DNA from: CBDHFN01 sp965262605
GTDB lineage: Bacteria; Pseudomonadota; Alphaproteobacteria; JASGCL01
Assembly: GCA_965262605.1 (NCBI GenBank)
Contig: CBDHFN010000001.1
Span: 62,001 to 126,000, forward strand
Length of the DNA stretch: 64,000 nucleotides
Direction of reading: 5' to 3'
Numbering within the stretch: position 1 is the first letter of the stretch; the number at the start of each line of letters is the position of its first letter. The translations under genes and the position numbers were made by a program. Positions 17,335 to 26,194 of the stretch are shown here, piece after piece. A model generated the notes under the pieces. It was given only the letters and a program-made list of their open reading frames with translations, made no database searches and had not been told where the DNA came from.

Positions 17335-18360
17335 TTATTTATTTGCAAATATAATTTTGCTTGTTGTATTTAACATACGATTCGCAAAACCCCATTCATT
17401 ATCATACCACGCGCTGACATTGCCAAAATTATCGTGCATGATGCTGGTTTCATCGCCATTGACGATGGACGAATAAGCTTGATGATTAAAATCTTGGGAA
17501 ACTAAAGGCAAAAAATTCATTGCCATAATATTCTTTAATTCATTATCGCACGCTTTTGATAACACGGAATTTATGGTGGCAACCGAAATTTTGCGCTTGG
17601 TTTCAAATGAAAATTTTAAATAAGATACATTGGCGGTTGGCACGCGAATTGACGAACCAAATAATTTACCTTGCAATTCGGGTATGACTAAACCCACGGC
17701 ACTTGCCGCGCCAGTCGTTGATGGAATCATAGATAAATTCGCGGCGCGGGCGCGTTGCTTATCGCTATGGGTTTGGTCGGTAAGGTTTTGATCCCCCGTG
17801 TAAGCGTGCACAGTTAACATCGTCCCCGCAACTATTTCAAAATTTTGATGTATAACATGCGCGATGGGAGCTAAACAATTTGTCGTGCAACTTGCGTTGG
17901 AAAATATCGCCATATCGCGCGCAATCAAGTGATGATTAACGCCATAAACAATGGTTAAATCTGCATTTTTGCATGGCGCAGATACTAAGACTTTTTTTGC
18001 ACCCGCGCTTAAATGCTTGTTTGCGCTTGTTTTATCAGTGAATCTGCCCGAACATTCCAAGACACAAGCGATTTTTAATTGCCCCCATGGCAATAATTCA
18101 GGGTCTTTTATGGCAAAACAAGCAATTTCAATGTCATTAATAATGATTGAATTTTCGGTATAAGAAACTTGCGCGTCCCATATACCATGCACCGAATCAT
18201 ATTTTAACAAAAACGCGTTCATTTCTGGGCTTGTCAAATCGTTAATTGCCACAATATTAAAATTAAATAAATCATGGTTTTTTAATTTATTTTCAATATA
18301 TGCCCGTAAAATTAATCTGCCGATTCGCCCAAACCCGTTAATTGCTATATTTTTTTTCAT
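17335..18360 (-). CDS. gap: Glyceraldehyde-3-phosphate dehydrogenase
   Basis: 341 residues. NIAINGFGRIGRLILRA binds NAD; SNASCTTNCLAP carries the catalytic cysteine; HAYTGDQNLTDQ and the RVPTANVSYLKF and WYDNEWGFANRML segments complete the fold. It oxidises glyceraldehyde-3-phosphate to 1,3-bisphosphoglycerate. The usual neighbours pgk or tkt are absent; instead it shares an operon with an aldolase whose products should include glyceraldehyde-3-phosphate and is divergent from a sugar-acid-type operon. Whether it is the only copy cannot be told. GAAAG ahead of the ATG is a weak Shine-Dalgarno. A minus-strand promoter with TTTACA and TATTAT lies just upstream. Confidence 0.93.
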   Translation of the reverse strand: MKKNIAINGFGRIGRLILRAYIENKLKNHDLFNFNIVAINDLTSPEMNAFLLKYDSVHGIWDAQVSYTENSIIINDIEIACFAIKDPELLPWGQLKIACVLECSGRFTDKTSANKHLSAGAKKVLVSAPCKNADLTIVYGVNHHLIARDMAIFSNASCTTNCLAPIAHVIHQNFEIVAGTMLTVHAYTGDQNLTDQTHSDKQRARAANLSMIPSTTGAASAVGLVIPELQGKLFGSSIRVPTANVSYLKFSFETKRKISVATINSVLSKACDNELKNIMAMNFLPLVSQDFNHQAYSSIVNGDETSIMHDNFGNVSAWYDNEWGFANRMLNTTSKIIFANK

Positions 18361-18390
18361 TTTTTCTTTCGTAATTTTTCATTCAAAATC

Positions 18391-18419
18391 ATAATATCAT
18401 AAATAATTAACATTGTAAA
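18391..18419 (-). promoter_or_regulatory. Promoter of the gap-aldolase operon, overlapped by a TGTAAA half-site
   Basis: On the minus strand TTTACA (18419-18414) and TATTAT (18396-18391) are 17 bases apart. The -35 is part of TGTAAA-N8-TTTACA (18414-18433), a relaxed version of the 15-bp palindromes nearby. Confidence 0.5.
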
Positions 18420-18472
18420 GTATGTTTTTTACATAAATATAGACTTTTTTATAAATTATTGATAATTTTTTC

Positions 18473-18501
18473 TTGACATGTAAATAATTTACATATATTT
18501 T
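18473..18501 (+). promoter_or_regulatory. Promoter with an embedded 15-bp palindromic operator
   Basis: TTGACA (18473-18478) and TATTTT (18496-18501) are 17 bases apart. The spacer contains the perfect palindrome TGTAAATAATTTACA (18479-18493), placed to block RNA polymerase. A related half-palindrome GTAATTATTTAC follows at 18512-18523. The form TGTAA-N5-TTACA resembles RpiR/HexR sites, and an RpiR protein is encoded at 25289. Confidence 0.6.
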
Positions 18502-18540
18502 AAAAAAAATGGTAATTATTTACTTAAAATGGAGGATAAA

Positions 18541-18654
18541 ATGAATTACAATAACCCAATTAATCGCAGAAATTTATTAACAAAAACCGGTGCTGTTGCC
18601 CTGTCTGTTAGTTTTATCAATGCAAATCAATCATTTGCTGATGATGCGATATAA
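18541..18654 (+). pseudogene. Orphan Tat-like signal peptide, remnant of a binding protein
   Basis: GGAGG eight bases upstream and the promoter at 18473 indicate real expression signals. The 37-codon frame encodes NRRNLLTKTGAVALSVSF, a twin-arginine-type signal segment, then NQSFADDAI and a stop. A complete protein would continue for about 500 residues. The next gene has the same GGAGGATAAAATG start region and is a full-length peptide-binding protein. The likely reading is a deleted paralogue of that gene whose first exon-sized piece survives. A functional short peptide cannot be excluded. Confidence 0.5.
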
Positions 18655-18683
18655 AGTGCAATTAAACCAAAATAATGTTAATT

Positions 18684-18698
18684 TGTAATTAATTTACA
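18684..18698. promoter_or_regulatory. Second palindromic operator
   Basis: TGTAATTAATTTACA differs at one base from the palindrome at 18479-18493. It lies about 80 bp upstream of the promoter at 18765. Same inferred RpiR-type regulator. Confidence 0.5.
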
Positions 18699-18764
18699 TC
18701 TTAGCATTAAATTTTGCAATAATTTAGATATTATTATATTAATCGTAAATTTTTAATATTAATA

Positions 18765-18793
18765 TTGACATTATTTTGCAAATAATTTAAATT
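18765..18793 (+). promoter_or_regulatory. Promoter of the ABC importer operon
   Basis: TTGACA (18765-18770) and TAAATT (18788-18793) are 17 bases apart, followed by AGGAGG in front of the ATG at 18814. Confidence 0.55.
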
Positions 18794-18813
18794 AAAATTA
18801 ACAGGAGGATAAA

Positions 18814-20340
18814 ATGTTAAACCGCAAGCAATTTTTATACAGCTTTTCAAGTTTGGCTTTATTGGCAATGCCGATAAGCGCGATTCAAGCGCAAACAAAG
18901 GGCGGGGTTGCGAATCTTGCCATGATTGGTGAACCACAAACGCTTGACCCAATGACAACCACGGCTGACTTAGTTGGCACAATTATGCAGCATATTTACG
19001 AACCTTTATACACATTTGATGCCAAATGGAATATCGTGCCAATGTTGGCAAGTTCTATGCCAAAAATTACCAAAGAATCAGATGGCGGAGTTTCCTATCA
19101 AATTGAAATCCGTAAGGGGGTAAAATTACATAATGGGCGCGATTTAAACGCCGATGATGTGATTGCATCGTTGAATCGGTGGATGGAATTATCGCCCCGC
19201 GGTAAATCAATTGCCAAAGAATCGGCAAGCCTAACCGCAAATGGCATGGTTATTTCATGGAAATTAAAAGCTCCCAATGCGTCTTTGCTAGCACAATTAG
19301 CTTTACCTTCGGGCATGGCGGCGATTATGGCAAAGGAATCAATTAACGCAACTTTAAGTGATTATGTCGGCACAGGTCCTTATAAATTCAAGGAACGAAA
19401 AGCAGACCAATATATCATCATGACACGATTTGATGGTTATTCAGTGCGTAATGATGGCGTCAAGAAAATGGCTTATTTGGACGAATTGCGTTTTATTCCC
19501 GTGTCAAATGCGCAAACAAGGCTTGAAGGCGCAATTGCGGGGCAATTTCATTTTGCCGACCAATTACCCGTTGATTCCATCGCAAAATTAGAAAAATCTG
19601 ATGCATCGGTGGCGGTTTTAACCGAAAGTTTTGGCTTTCCTTACATTGTGTTTAATACCAAAGAAGGTATTTTTGCCAATAAAGCCCTGCGCCAAGCTGT
19701 GCAATTGGCAACCAAGGAATCAGAAATGCTTGAAGCGGCTTTTGGGGACAAAAGATTCTATAAAGTTGAAGCGAATCATTTTCCCAATGGCACGCCGTAT
19801 TATTCCGATGCAGGCAAAGAAGTTTACGACCAAGGTAATGCAAATAAAGCCAAAGAAATTGCTAAAAACGCAGGTTATAAGGACGAACCAATTCGCATAA
19901 TGGCAAGCCGTCAATATGAATTTCATTATAACATGGCGTTAGTTATGGCGGAACAATTGAAAAATGCAGGATTTAAGGTTGATATTCAAGTTGTTGATTG
20001 GGCGACTTTGGTGCAAAGACGCGCTGACCCTAAATTATATGATTTATATTTCACGCATTCTGGGCAGTTCCCTGAACCCATGTTGTCCCCTCCGCAATTG
20101 GGTGAAGGTGCGCCCGGATGGTGGGATACAGAAGCCAAGAAATCAAGCTTATTGGCGTTTAACCATGAAACCGATATTAATAAACGCGGTGCTTTATGGG
20201 GTAAAGTCCAAAGCGTGGTTTATGACGAAGTGCCCTATATTAATGTCGGCAAATTTAGTGCTTTATCGTCAAAATCTAAAAAGCTTGAAGGATATACCGC
20301 GTCAACTTGGCCTTATTTTTGGAATAGCTATTTGAAATAA
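18814..20340 (+). CDS. ABC importer periplasmic substrate-binding protein, family 5 (DppA/OppA)
   Basis: 508 residues. A signal peptide (SFSSLALLAMPISAIQAQ) with cleavage near residue 27 precedes the SBP_bac_5 fold: MIGEPQTLDPMTTTADLVGT, then the GVKLHNGRDLNADDVIASLN segment that is nearly universal in DppA-like proteins, and YVGTGPYKFKERK. It captures peptides or related small molecules in the periplasm for the two permeases and two ATPases that follow. The protein has the best Shine-Dalgarno of the operon (AGGAGG), as expected for the most abundant subunit. The downstream enzymes suggest an amino-sugar acid or N-acylated amino acid as cargo; family 5 proteins also carry glycan fragments, so the name peptide transporter may mislead. 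Confidence 0.92.
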   Translation: MLNRKQFLYSFSSLALLAMPISAIQAQTKGGVANLAMIGEPQTLDPMTTTADLVGTIMQHIYEPLYTFDAKWNIVPMLASSMPKITKESDGGVSYQIEIRKGVKLHNGRDLNADDVIASLNRWMELSPRGKSIAKESASLTANGMVISWKLKAPNASLLAQLALPSGMAAIMAKESINATLSDYVGTGPYKFKERKADQYIIMTRFDGYSVRNDGVKKMAYLDELRFIPVSNAQTRLEGAIAGQFHFADQLPVDSIAKLEKSDASVAVLTESFGFPYIVFNTKEGIFANKALRQAVQLATKESEMLEAAFGDKRFYKVEANHFPNGTPYYSDAGKEVYDQGNANKAKEIAKNAGYKDEPIRIMASRQYEFHYNMALVMAEQLKNAGFKVDIQVVDWATLVQRRADPKLYDLYFTHSGQFPEPMLSPPQLGEGAPGWWDTEAKKSSLLAFNHETDINKRGALWGKVQSVVYDEVPYINVGKFSALSSKSKKLEGYTASTWPYFWNSYLK

Positions 20341-20357
20341 TTATTAGCTATATTCAG

Positions 20358-21320
20358 ATGTTTATTCAAATTATCAGGCAAATATTTCAAAAATTATTGA
20401 CCTTGTTAGCTGTGCTTTTGTTGGTTTCGGTATTGGTTTTTATCATTACGCGATTATCGCATGGTGACCCGATTGCTTTATATTTGGGCGATAGCGCAAG
20501 CATGGACGATGTTGCGAAATTGCGCGAAACTTACGGCTTAAATCAACCCGTTCTGATTCAATATTTTTATTGGTTGGGGCGGGTTGCTGTCGGTGATTTT
20601 GGCAATTCAATTTTTTTGGAAGCTCCCGTTTTGCAAATAATCTTATCGCGCCTTGAAATAACATTTTTATTGGCAATTTTCGCGATAAGTATTGCATCAT
20701 TGATTGGTATTCCCTTGGGGGTAATTTCGGCGTTGTTTCAAGGAAAAAAATCGGATATTTTGATAAGATTCTTTGCCATGGGTGGTTCTTGCGTGCCCAG
20801 TTTTTGGCTTGGTTTATTATTCATTCAATTTTTTGCCGTATATTTAGGGATTTTTCCCGTATCTGGTTATAGTGAACCAGACGCAAATTTCCTGCAACGC
20901 ACCTATCACTTAATTTTGCCTGCTTCGGTTTTAGGCATTTTAAATTCGGCGTTAATTATCAGATTTACCCGCGCGGCGATGTTGGATATTTTGAACGAGG
21001 ATTTTATGCGCACTGCAACCGCCAAGGGATTGCCCCAAAGCACGATAATTTTTAAACATGGCTTGCGTAATTGCTTAATTCCAATAATCACGGTGGTTGG
21101 GCTGACTTTTGCGCTTTTAATTGGTGGTGCGGTTGTCACTGAATCGCTTTTTAATTTACCGGGTATCGGTAATTTAGTGGTAAAAGCCGTGTTAAGACGC
21201 GATTACCCCGTGATTCAAGGGGCTTTATTGGCGATTGCTTTTATTTATGTCGTAATTAATTTTTTGATTGATTTGATTTATATTGTGATTGACCCGCGAA
21301 TAAGGTTAGGTAATTCATGA
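20358..21320 (+). CDS. ABC importer permease, DppB-like
   Basis: 320 residues with six predicted membrane helices. LLVSVLVFIITRLSHGDPIA at the N-terminus is the DppB/OppB signature, and the EAA loop (DFMRTATAKGLPQSTIIFKH) near residue 215 contacts the ATPases. It forms the channel with the following DppC-like subunit. It starts 17 bases after the binding-protein stop and overlaps the next gene by four bases, so translation is coupled. Confidence 0.92.
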   Translation: MFIQIIRQIFQKLLTLLAVLLLVSVLVFIITRLSHGDPIALYLGDSASMDDVAKLRETYGLNQPVLIQYFYWLGRVAVGDFGNSIFLEAPVLQIILSRLEITFLLAIFAISIASLIGIPLGVISALFQGKKSDILIRFFAMGGSCVPSFWLGLLFIQFFAVYLGIFPVSGYSEPDANFLQRTYHLILPASVLGILNSALIIRFTRAAMLDILNEDFMRTATAKGLPQSTIIFKHGLRNCLIPIITVVGLTFALLIGGAVVTESLFNLPGIGNLVVKAVLRRDYPVIQGALLAIAFIYVVINFLIDLIYIVIDPRIRLGNS

Positions 21321-22138
21321 AAAAACTCATTTTTAATCATTTTTTTCTGCCCAGCTTTGCCTTGCTAATGATAATTGTTGCTTCGTTTGGTATCGTTTAT
21401 ATTTTACCATTTACCGCCAATAAAATGCAGGTAAGTAAACGGCTTCACGCCCCAGATTTCACCCATTTATTTGGCACCGATGAATTAGGCAGGGATATTT
21501 TAGCGCGGGTATTATTGGGCGGGCAATATACGCTTGGCATTGCCTTATCCGTGGCGATTGGCGCGGTGGTTTTGGGGGCGATTATTGGTGTGTTGGCGGG
21601 ATATTATCGCCGTTGTGATTATCCCATCATGCGATTATGCGATGCGATGATGGCTTTTCCCGATATTTTATTAGGAATTGCCTTAGTTTCATTATTGGGG
21701 GCAAAGGCAACGAATGTTGTAATAGCCTTGATTTTAGTTTATATTCCCCGCGTGGCACGGGTTGTCAGGTCGGCTTGTTTAGTCATTCGCGAACAATATT
21801 ATATTGATGCGGCGCGCACTATCGGTTTATCGGATTGGCGCATAATTATTAACCATTTAATGCCGAATTTAGTTTCATCGTTAATGGTGCAATTTTCATT
21901 TATTTTCGCTTATTCCATTTTGGCGGAGGCAGGATTATCGTTTTTAGGTATTGGAGTCAGTGCCGAAACGCCGACTTGGGGCACGATGATTGCTTCGGCG
22001 GTGCAATATACTGATAAAGCGATTTGGTGCATTATTTTTCCGGGTTTAGCCATCATTTTTACCGCATTATCCTTGCAATTATTGGGTGATGCTTTACGCG
22101 ATTTTTTAGACCCTAAATTAAAGAAAATATCAAGATAA
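21317..22138 (+). CDS. ABC importer permease, DppC-like
   Basis: 273 residues. HLFGTDELGRDILARVLLGG near residue 47 and the EAA loop YYIDAARTIGLSDWRIIINH near 155 are standard for DppC/OppC. ETPTWGTMIASAVQY matches the last periplasmic segment. It is the second channel subunit. Its start overlaps the preceding gene and its last base is shared with the first ATPase gene, whose ATG begins in the stop. Confidence 0.92.
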   Translation: MKKLIFNHFFLPSFALLMIIVASFGIVYILPFTANKMQVSKRLHAPDFTHLFGTDELGRDILARVLLGGQYTLGIALSVAIGAVVLGAIIGVLAGYYRRCDYPIMRLCDAMMAFPDILLGIALVSLLGAKATNVVIALILVYIPRVARVVRSACLVIREQYYIDAARTIGLSDWRIIINHLMPNLVSSLMVQFSFIFAYSILAEAGLSFLGIGVSAETPTWGTMIASAVQYTDKAIWCIIFPGLAIIFTALSLQLLGDALRDFLDPKLKKISR

Positions 22139-23133
22139 TGCGTATTCAAGTAAATAATCTTACCACATATTATTGCGAAGAAAACCGCAAAACAGCCCTT
22201 ATTGAAGGGTTAAATTTTACGATAAATCCTTCACAAACGCTGGCTTTGGTGGGTGAATCGGGCAGTGGTAAATCCATTACCGCTTTCACCATCGCAAGGT
22301 TATTGGCGCGTAATTGCAAATGGCAAATTGACGGCGCGATAAATTTTATCCCCAATGATAAAAACCTTGATAAAAGCCCCATTGATTTATTAAAATTAAA
22401 TACCCACGAATTTAATAAATTGCGCGGCACTGAAATTGCGATGATTTTTCAAGAACCTATGAATTGCTTAAACCCCTTAATGACGATAAGCAATCAAATA
22501 GCCGAATCCGTGATTCAACAATGGGGTTATTCGCATGAAAAAGCCCGAACTCGTGCACTTGAAATGCTAGATTTAGTGGAAATTCCCCAAGCCAAAAATC
22601 GCCTTGACGATTACCCGCATCAATTTTCGGGCGGTATGCGCCAACGGGTGATGATTGCTTTGGCAATGGCTTGCCACCCTTCGTTTTTGATTGCTGATGA
22701 ACCAACGACCGCGCTTGATGTTACTATTCAAGCGCAAATTTTGAATTTAATCGCAAAAATTAAAACCGAATTTCAAATGGCAGTTTTATTTATTACCCAT
22801 AATTTAGGGGTTGTCGCCCAATATGCTGAATCGGTGGCGGTTATGTATGCGGGGCGAATTATTGAATATGGCGATGTGCATGATATTTTTAAAAATCCGC
22901 GTCATCGCTATACGAATGCCTTATTGCAAAGCCTTCCCAGTAAGCAGATTGGTATGAAAAAATTGCAAACTATTGAAGGCATAGCCGCCACGCCTTTTGC
23001 GCGGGGCAGTGGTTGTGCCTTTGCCCCGCGTTGCGCCCATCAATCAAGCCAATGCACGCAAATTCCGAATGATATTTTTGAAAATAATCATTTATTTGCT
23101 TGCTGGAATCCAATTGAGGCTAATCATGGTTAA
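22138..23133 (+). CDS. ABC importer ATPase, DppD-like
   Basis: 331 residues. Walker A is GESGSGKSITAF, the ABC signature FSGGMRQRVMIA and Walker B FLIADEPTTALDVT. The C-terminal oligopeptide-transporter tail is present with its cysteines (GSGCAFAPRCAH). It powers the importer together with the DppF-like protein. It overlaps the next gene by eight bases. Confidence 0.93.
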   Translation: MRIQVNNLTTYYCEENRKTALIEGLNFTINPSQTLALVGESGSGKSITAFTIARLLARNCKWQIDGAINFIPNDKNLDKSPIDLLKLNTHEFNKLRGTEIAMIFQEPMNCLNPLMTISNQIAESVIQQWGYSHEKARTRALEMLDLVEIPQAKNRLDDYPHQFSGGMRQRVMIALAMACHPSFLIADEPTTALDVTIQAQILNLIAKIKTEFQMAVLFITHNLGVVAQYAESVAVMYAGRIIEYGDVHDIFKNPRHRYTNALLQSLPSKQIGMKKLQTIEGIAATPFARGSGCAFAPRCAHQSSQCTQIPNDIFENNHLFACWNPIEANHG

Positions 23134-24064
23134 TATTTTAACAATTAAGAAATTATCACATTTTTTTGATACGAAAAAAGGCAAAATTCAAGTTTTGCAC
23201 GATATTAATTTAACCATTAATCAAGGTGAAACCATTGCTTTGGTGGGCGAATCTGGTTCGGGTAAAACCACGATTGCGCGGGCAATTGCGAAATTAATCA
23301 ATATTGCTAAGGGCGAAATTTATTTTCATGATATTGAATATAGCGGCTTTAATGCCAAAAAAATGTTGCCTTTGCGCGCCAAAATTCAAATGATTTTCCA
23401 AGACCCGCATTCCAGCCTTAACCCCCGAATGCGCATTGATTCCATGTTAAAAGAAGTCTTGAAAACGCATAATAAGCCTTATTCCGATGCGGATATTGAT
23501 AAAATATTGCAAATGGTTGCTATGCCAAGTGCCGTTAAAACCCGTTATCCGCATCAATTTTCGGGTGGACAAAAACAAAGATTGGCGATTGCCCGTGCCT
23601 TAGCACCCAATCCCGACCTTTTAATTGCTGATGAAGCCTTGGCGGCGCTTGACATTTCGGTGCAAGCCCAAATTTTGAATTTATTAATTGATTTGCGTGA
23701 TAAATCGCAATTAAGCATCTTGTTTATTTCCCATGATTTAGAAATTGTGCAATTTTTTGCTAACCGCGTTATTGTGTTATATGCGGGGCATATTGTTGAA
23801 TCGGCAAAAACCGCGGATATATTTGCAAACCCGCGCCACCCATACACGCAAGCCTTATTGGCGGCATCACCGCGCCCCGACCCTGACGAAAAAATACTAT
23901 CCACGCCATTAAAAGGCGAAGTTCCCGATTTATCGCAAAAAATTATCGGTTGCCCATTCCAAAGCCGATGCCCGATTGCCACCCAAAAATGTCTTGACAT
24001 TGCGCCGATATTGGCAAATATCACGGCAAGCCATCTGGTTTCTTGCCATAATATAAAGGAATAA
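23126..24064 (+). CDS. ABC importer ATPase, DppF-like
   Basis: 312 residues from the ATG at 23126; an upstream in-frame ATG at 22997 lies deep inside dppD and is rejected. Walker A is GESGSGKTTIARA, the signature FSGGQKQRLAIA and Walker B LLIADEALAALDIS, where EALAALD replaces the common EPVSALD without loss of the catalytic Glu. The cysteine-bearing tail (GCPFQSRCPIATQKC) is typical. It is the last transporter gene; the PLP enzyme follows after four bases, indicating one transcript for import and catabolism. Confidence 0.92.
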   Translation: MVNILTIKKLSHFFDTKKGKIQVLHDINLTINQGETIALVGESGSGKTTIARAIAKLINIAKGEIYFHDIEYSGFNAKKMLPLRAKIQMIFQDPHSSLNPRMRIDSMLKEVLKTHNKPYSDADIDKILQMVAMPSAVKTRYPHQFSGGQKQRLAIARALAPNPDLLIADEALAALDISVQAQILNLLIDLRDKSQLSILFISHDLEIVQFFANRVIVLYAGHIVESAKTADIFANPRHPYTQALLAASPRPDPDEKILSTPLKGEVPDLSQKIIGCPFQSRCPIATQKCLDIAPILANITASHLVSCHNIKE

Positions 24065-24068
24065 TCAA

Positions 24069-25283
24069 ATGCCCAAAGCCATTTCCCATTACCAAAAAAT
24101 CCCCAAAAAAGCCAATATTATGCAAGATTCCGTGGGATTTCCCGCAATGATATTAAAAAATTCGGTGATTGAGCATAATTTACAAATCATGGCGGATTTA
24201 GCGCAAAATACTCATTGCGTGCTTGCCCCGCACGGCAAAACCACTATGTCGCCCGAATTATTAAAAAAACAATGCGCAAATGGTGCATGGGGCATGACGA
24301 TTGCGAATGTTAATCAAGCGATTAAAGCGGTGAATTGGGGGGTGAAGAATCTTATTATCGCCAATCAAGTTATAAGCAAGATTGATTTATTGGATTTAGC
24401 GCAATTGCAATCAGAAAATCCCGAAATTTTTATTGCTTTTTTCGTTGATTGCGTGGAATTAGCCGAATATATCAGCGCGATTTACCCCGCAAACTCGCCC
24501 AAGTTAAAAATCTTCATTGAATTGGGCGTGAAGGGCGGGCGCACGGGATTTCGGGCGATTAATGATGCGAAAAAAGCCGCAATAGCGATAGCGAAAAATC
24601 CTATTTTTCAAATTATTGGCATTGCAACTTACGAAGGTGTGCTAATTAACAAGCAAAAGCCCGATGAAATTACCGCGGTTCGCCAATTAATGCAAGATGT
24701 CTTAAAATTAAGCCAAGAATTATTGGCAAATGGTGTTTTTGATGATGGCGAAAAAATCTTGATTACCGCGGGTGGTTCAGCCGTTTTTGATATAATAACC
24801 GATGATTTTAAAAAATTATTTGGCGCAAGATATTTGCCGATTTTGCGTTCGGGTTGTTATATCACCCATGACCATATTTTTTATGAACAACATTTGCAAG
24901 CGATTCAAGGGCGCAACGATAAATTATCGTTAAAACCAGCCATTGAAGTTTGGTGCATGGTGCAATCTTTGCCCGAAGATGATTTGGCAATTTTAACAAT
25001 TGGCAAGCGTGATATTGGCTATGACTTGCATTTGCCAAAACCAATTAAATATGTTAATGACAAAAATCAAATTGTGCCTTCGCCAGATGATTGGCAATTA
25101 ACCGCGCTTAACGACCAGCATGGTTTTTTGAAATATGATGCCACGAAAATGCGTTTAAAAATTGGTATGCGGCTTGCTTTGGGCGTATCGCACCCATGCA
25201 CAACTTTTGAAAAATGGCAAAATATTTTTTTAGTTGACGATAATTATGAAATATTAGATATAATTACCACAGATTTTAGTTAG
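24069..25283 (+). CDS. PLP-dependent amino acid dehydratase/deaminase, DSD1 (fold III) family
   Basis: 404 residues. APHGKTTMSPELL near residue 53 holds the PLP lysine in the form used by bacterial DSD1-type deaminases (PHGKTTM). FIELGVKGGRTGFR and ITAGGSAVFD follow in the alanine-racemase-like barrel, and GVSHPCTTFEKW near the end carries the His-Cys pair of the metal site seen in D-serine dehydratase. The family removes water and ammonia from D-configured beta-hydroxy amino acids. D-glucosaminate is such a compound: loss of water and ammonia gives 2-keto-3-deoxygluconate, the substrate of the kinase four genes on. A RidA gene nearby fits an enamine-releasing enzyme. The precise substrate is inferred. 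Confidence 0.82.
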   Translation: MPKAISHYQKIPKKANIMQDSVGFPAMILKNSVIEHNLQIMADLAQNTHCVLAPHGKTTMSPELLKKQCANGAWGMTIANVNQAIKAVNWGVKNLIIANQVISKIDLLDLAQLQSENPEIFIAFFVDCVELAEYISAIYPANSPKLKIFIELGVKGGRTGFRAINDAKKAAIAIAKNPIFQIIGIATYEGVLINKQKPDEITAVRQLMQDVLKLSQELLANGVFDDGEKILITAGGSAVFDIITDDFKKLFGARYLPILRSGCYITHDHIFYEQHLQAIQGRNDKLSLKPAIEVWCMVQSLPEDDLAILTIGKRDIGYDLHLPKPIKYVNDKNQIVPSPDDWQLTALNDQHGFLKYDATKMRLKIGMRLALGVSHPCTTFEKWQNIFLVDDNYEILDIITTDFS

Positions 25284-25288
25284 GATAT

Positions 25289-26194
25289 ATGATGATGTTA
25301 ACGGAACAATTAAAAACAAACTTGCCGAATTTACCCCGCGCAATGCGCCAAGTAATAGGCGTGTTGCTTGAAAATCCGTCAACTTGTTTAAATTTACCCG
25401 TTGATGAATGGGCAAGGCTTGCCCAAGTTTCCACACCAACGATTTTGCGCACCGCCGAAAGATTTGGATTTGAAGGCGTGCGCGAATTTCGTCTTGCGCT
25501 TGCCAAAGACCAAACTTTTAGCCAAGGGCATTTTCACCGCGCGATAAATGATTCCGATGCGCCCAATGATATTATCAAAAAAATTATATCCAGTTCCATT
25601 GCAAGCCTGATTGATTTAGAACAACAACTTGATTTAACGACATTAATTCGTGTCGTTGATTTATTGGTTAATGCTAAACGGGTTGATTGTTATTCGGTTG
25701 GTGCGACTTCAAATTTTTTGGCGAATGATTTGCAAACTAAATTATTTCGTTTAGGGTTAAGCGCAAATTCCTTTGCCGATGCCCATTGGCAATTAGTCTC
25801 CGCCGCAAGTCTTGGCAAAAAAGGGGTGGCGGTTGCAATTTCTTATATCGGCAAAATGCCCCATTTATTAGAAGCCGTATCATTGGCAAAAAGTCAAGGC
25901 ACGAAAATCATTGGGCTTACCCAGCCTAATACCCCGCTTGCCAAATTATGCGATGAAGTTATCGCGATAAGCGTGCCCGAAGATGCCATCGCCCCCGTTG
26001 GCACGGAATCATATTTATGTTATTTATTGACCATTGAAATTATCATGGTGCTTGCCGCCAAGCAAATGGGTAATGAATCCTTGCAACAAATGACAAAATT
26101 TAAACTATTATTGGAAAAAAATGGGCTTGACGGCAATAAACACCCGACAATTTCATGGTTATGGTCCAATAAAGATGCAAAAGGAAGCAATTAA
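25289..26194 (+). CDS. RpiR-family transcriptional regulator (HTH + SIS)
   Basis: 301 residues (three possible ATGs in a row at 25289). The N-terminal HTH_6 domain covers residues 5-80 (LPRAMRQVIGVLLENPSTCL, VSTPTILRTAERFGFEGVRE). The SIS sugar-phosphate sensor follows (YSVGATSNFLANDLQTKLFR, then AISYIGKMPHLLEAVSLAKS and IIGLTQPNTPLAKLCDEVI). RpiR proteins such as HexR and MurR bind TGTAAT-like palindromes and respond to sugar phosphates; KDPG is HexR's ligand. Here the gene lies inside the operon it probably controls. Two near-identical 15-bp palindromes at 18479 and 18684 are the obvious candidate sites. KDPG as effector would make sense for this pathway. Confidence 0.88.
   Translation: MMMLTEQLKTNLPNLPRAMRQVIGVLLENPSTCLNLPVDEWARLAQVSTPTILRTAERFGFEGVREFRLALAKDQTFSQGHFHRAINDSDAPNDIIKKIISSSIASLIDLEQQLDLTTLIRVVDLLVNAKRVDCYSVGATSNFLANDLQTKLFRLGLSANSFADAHWQLVSAASLGKKGVAVAISYIGKMPHLLEAVSLAKSQGTKIIGLTQPNTPLAKLCDEVIAISVPEDAIAPVGTESYLCYLLTIEIIMVLAAKQMGNESLQQMTKFKLLLEKNGLDGNKHPTISWLWSNKDAKGSN

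Noticed and set aside
18379..18540. A riboswitch in the gap upstream of the importer
   Set aside because: No recognisable aptamer; the structure seen is short DNA palindromes placed around promoters, which fits operators.
22997..23125. A 43-residue N-terminal extension of the DppF-like ATPase
   Set aside because: It lies wholly inside the preceding ATPase gene, and the normal family start is the ATG at 23126.
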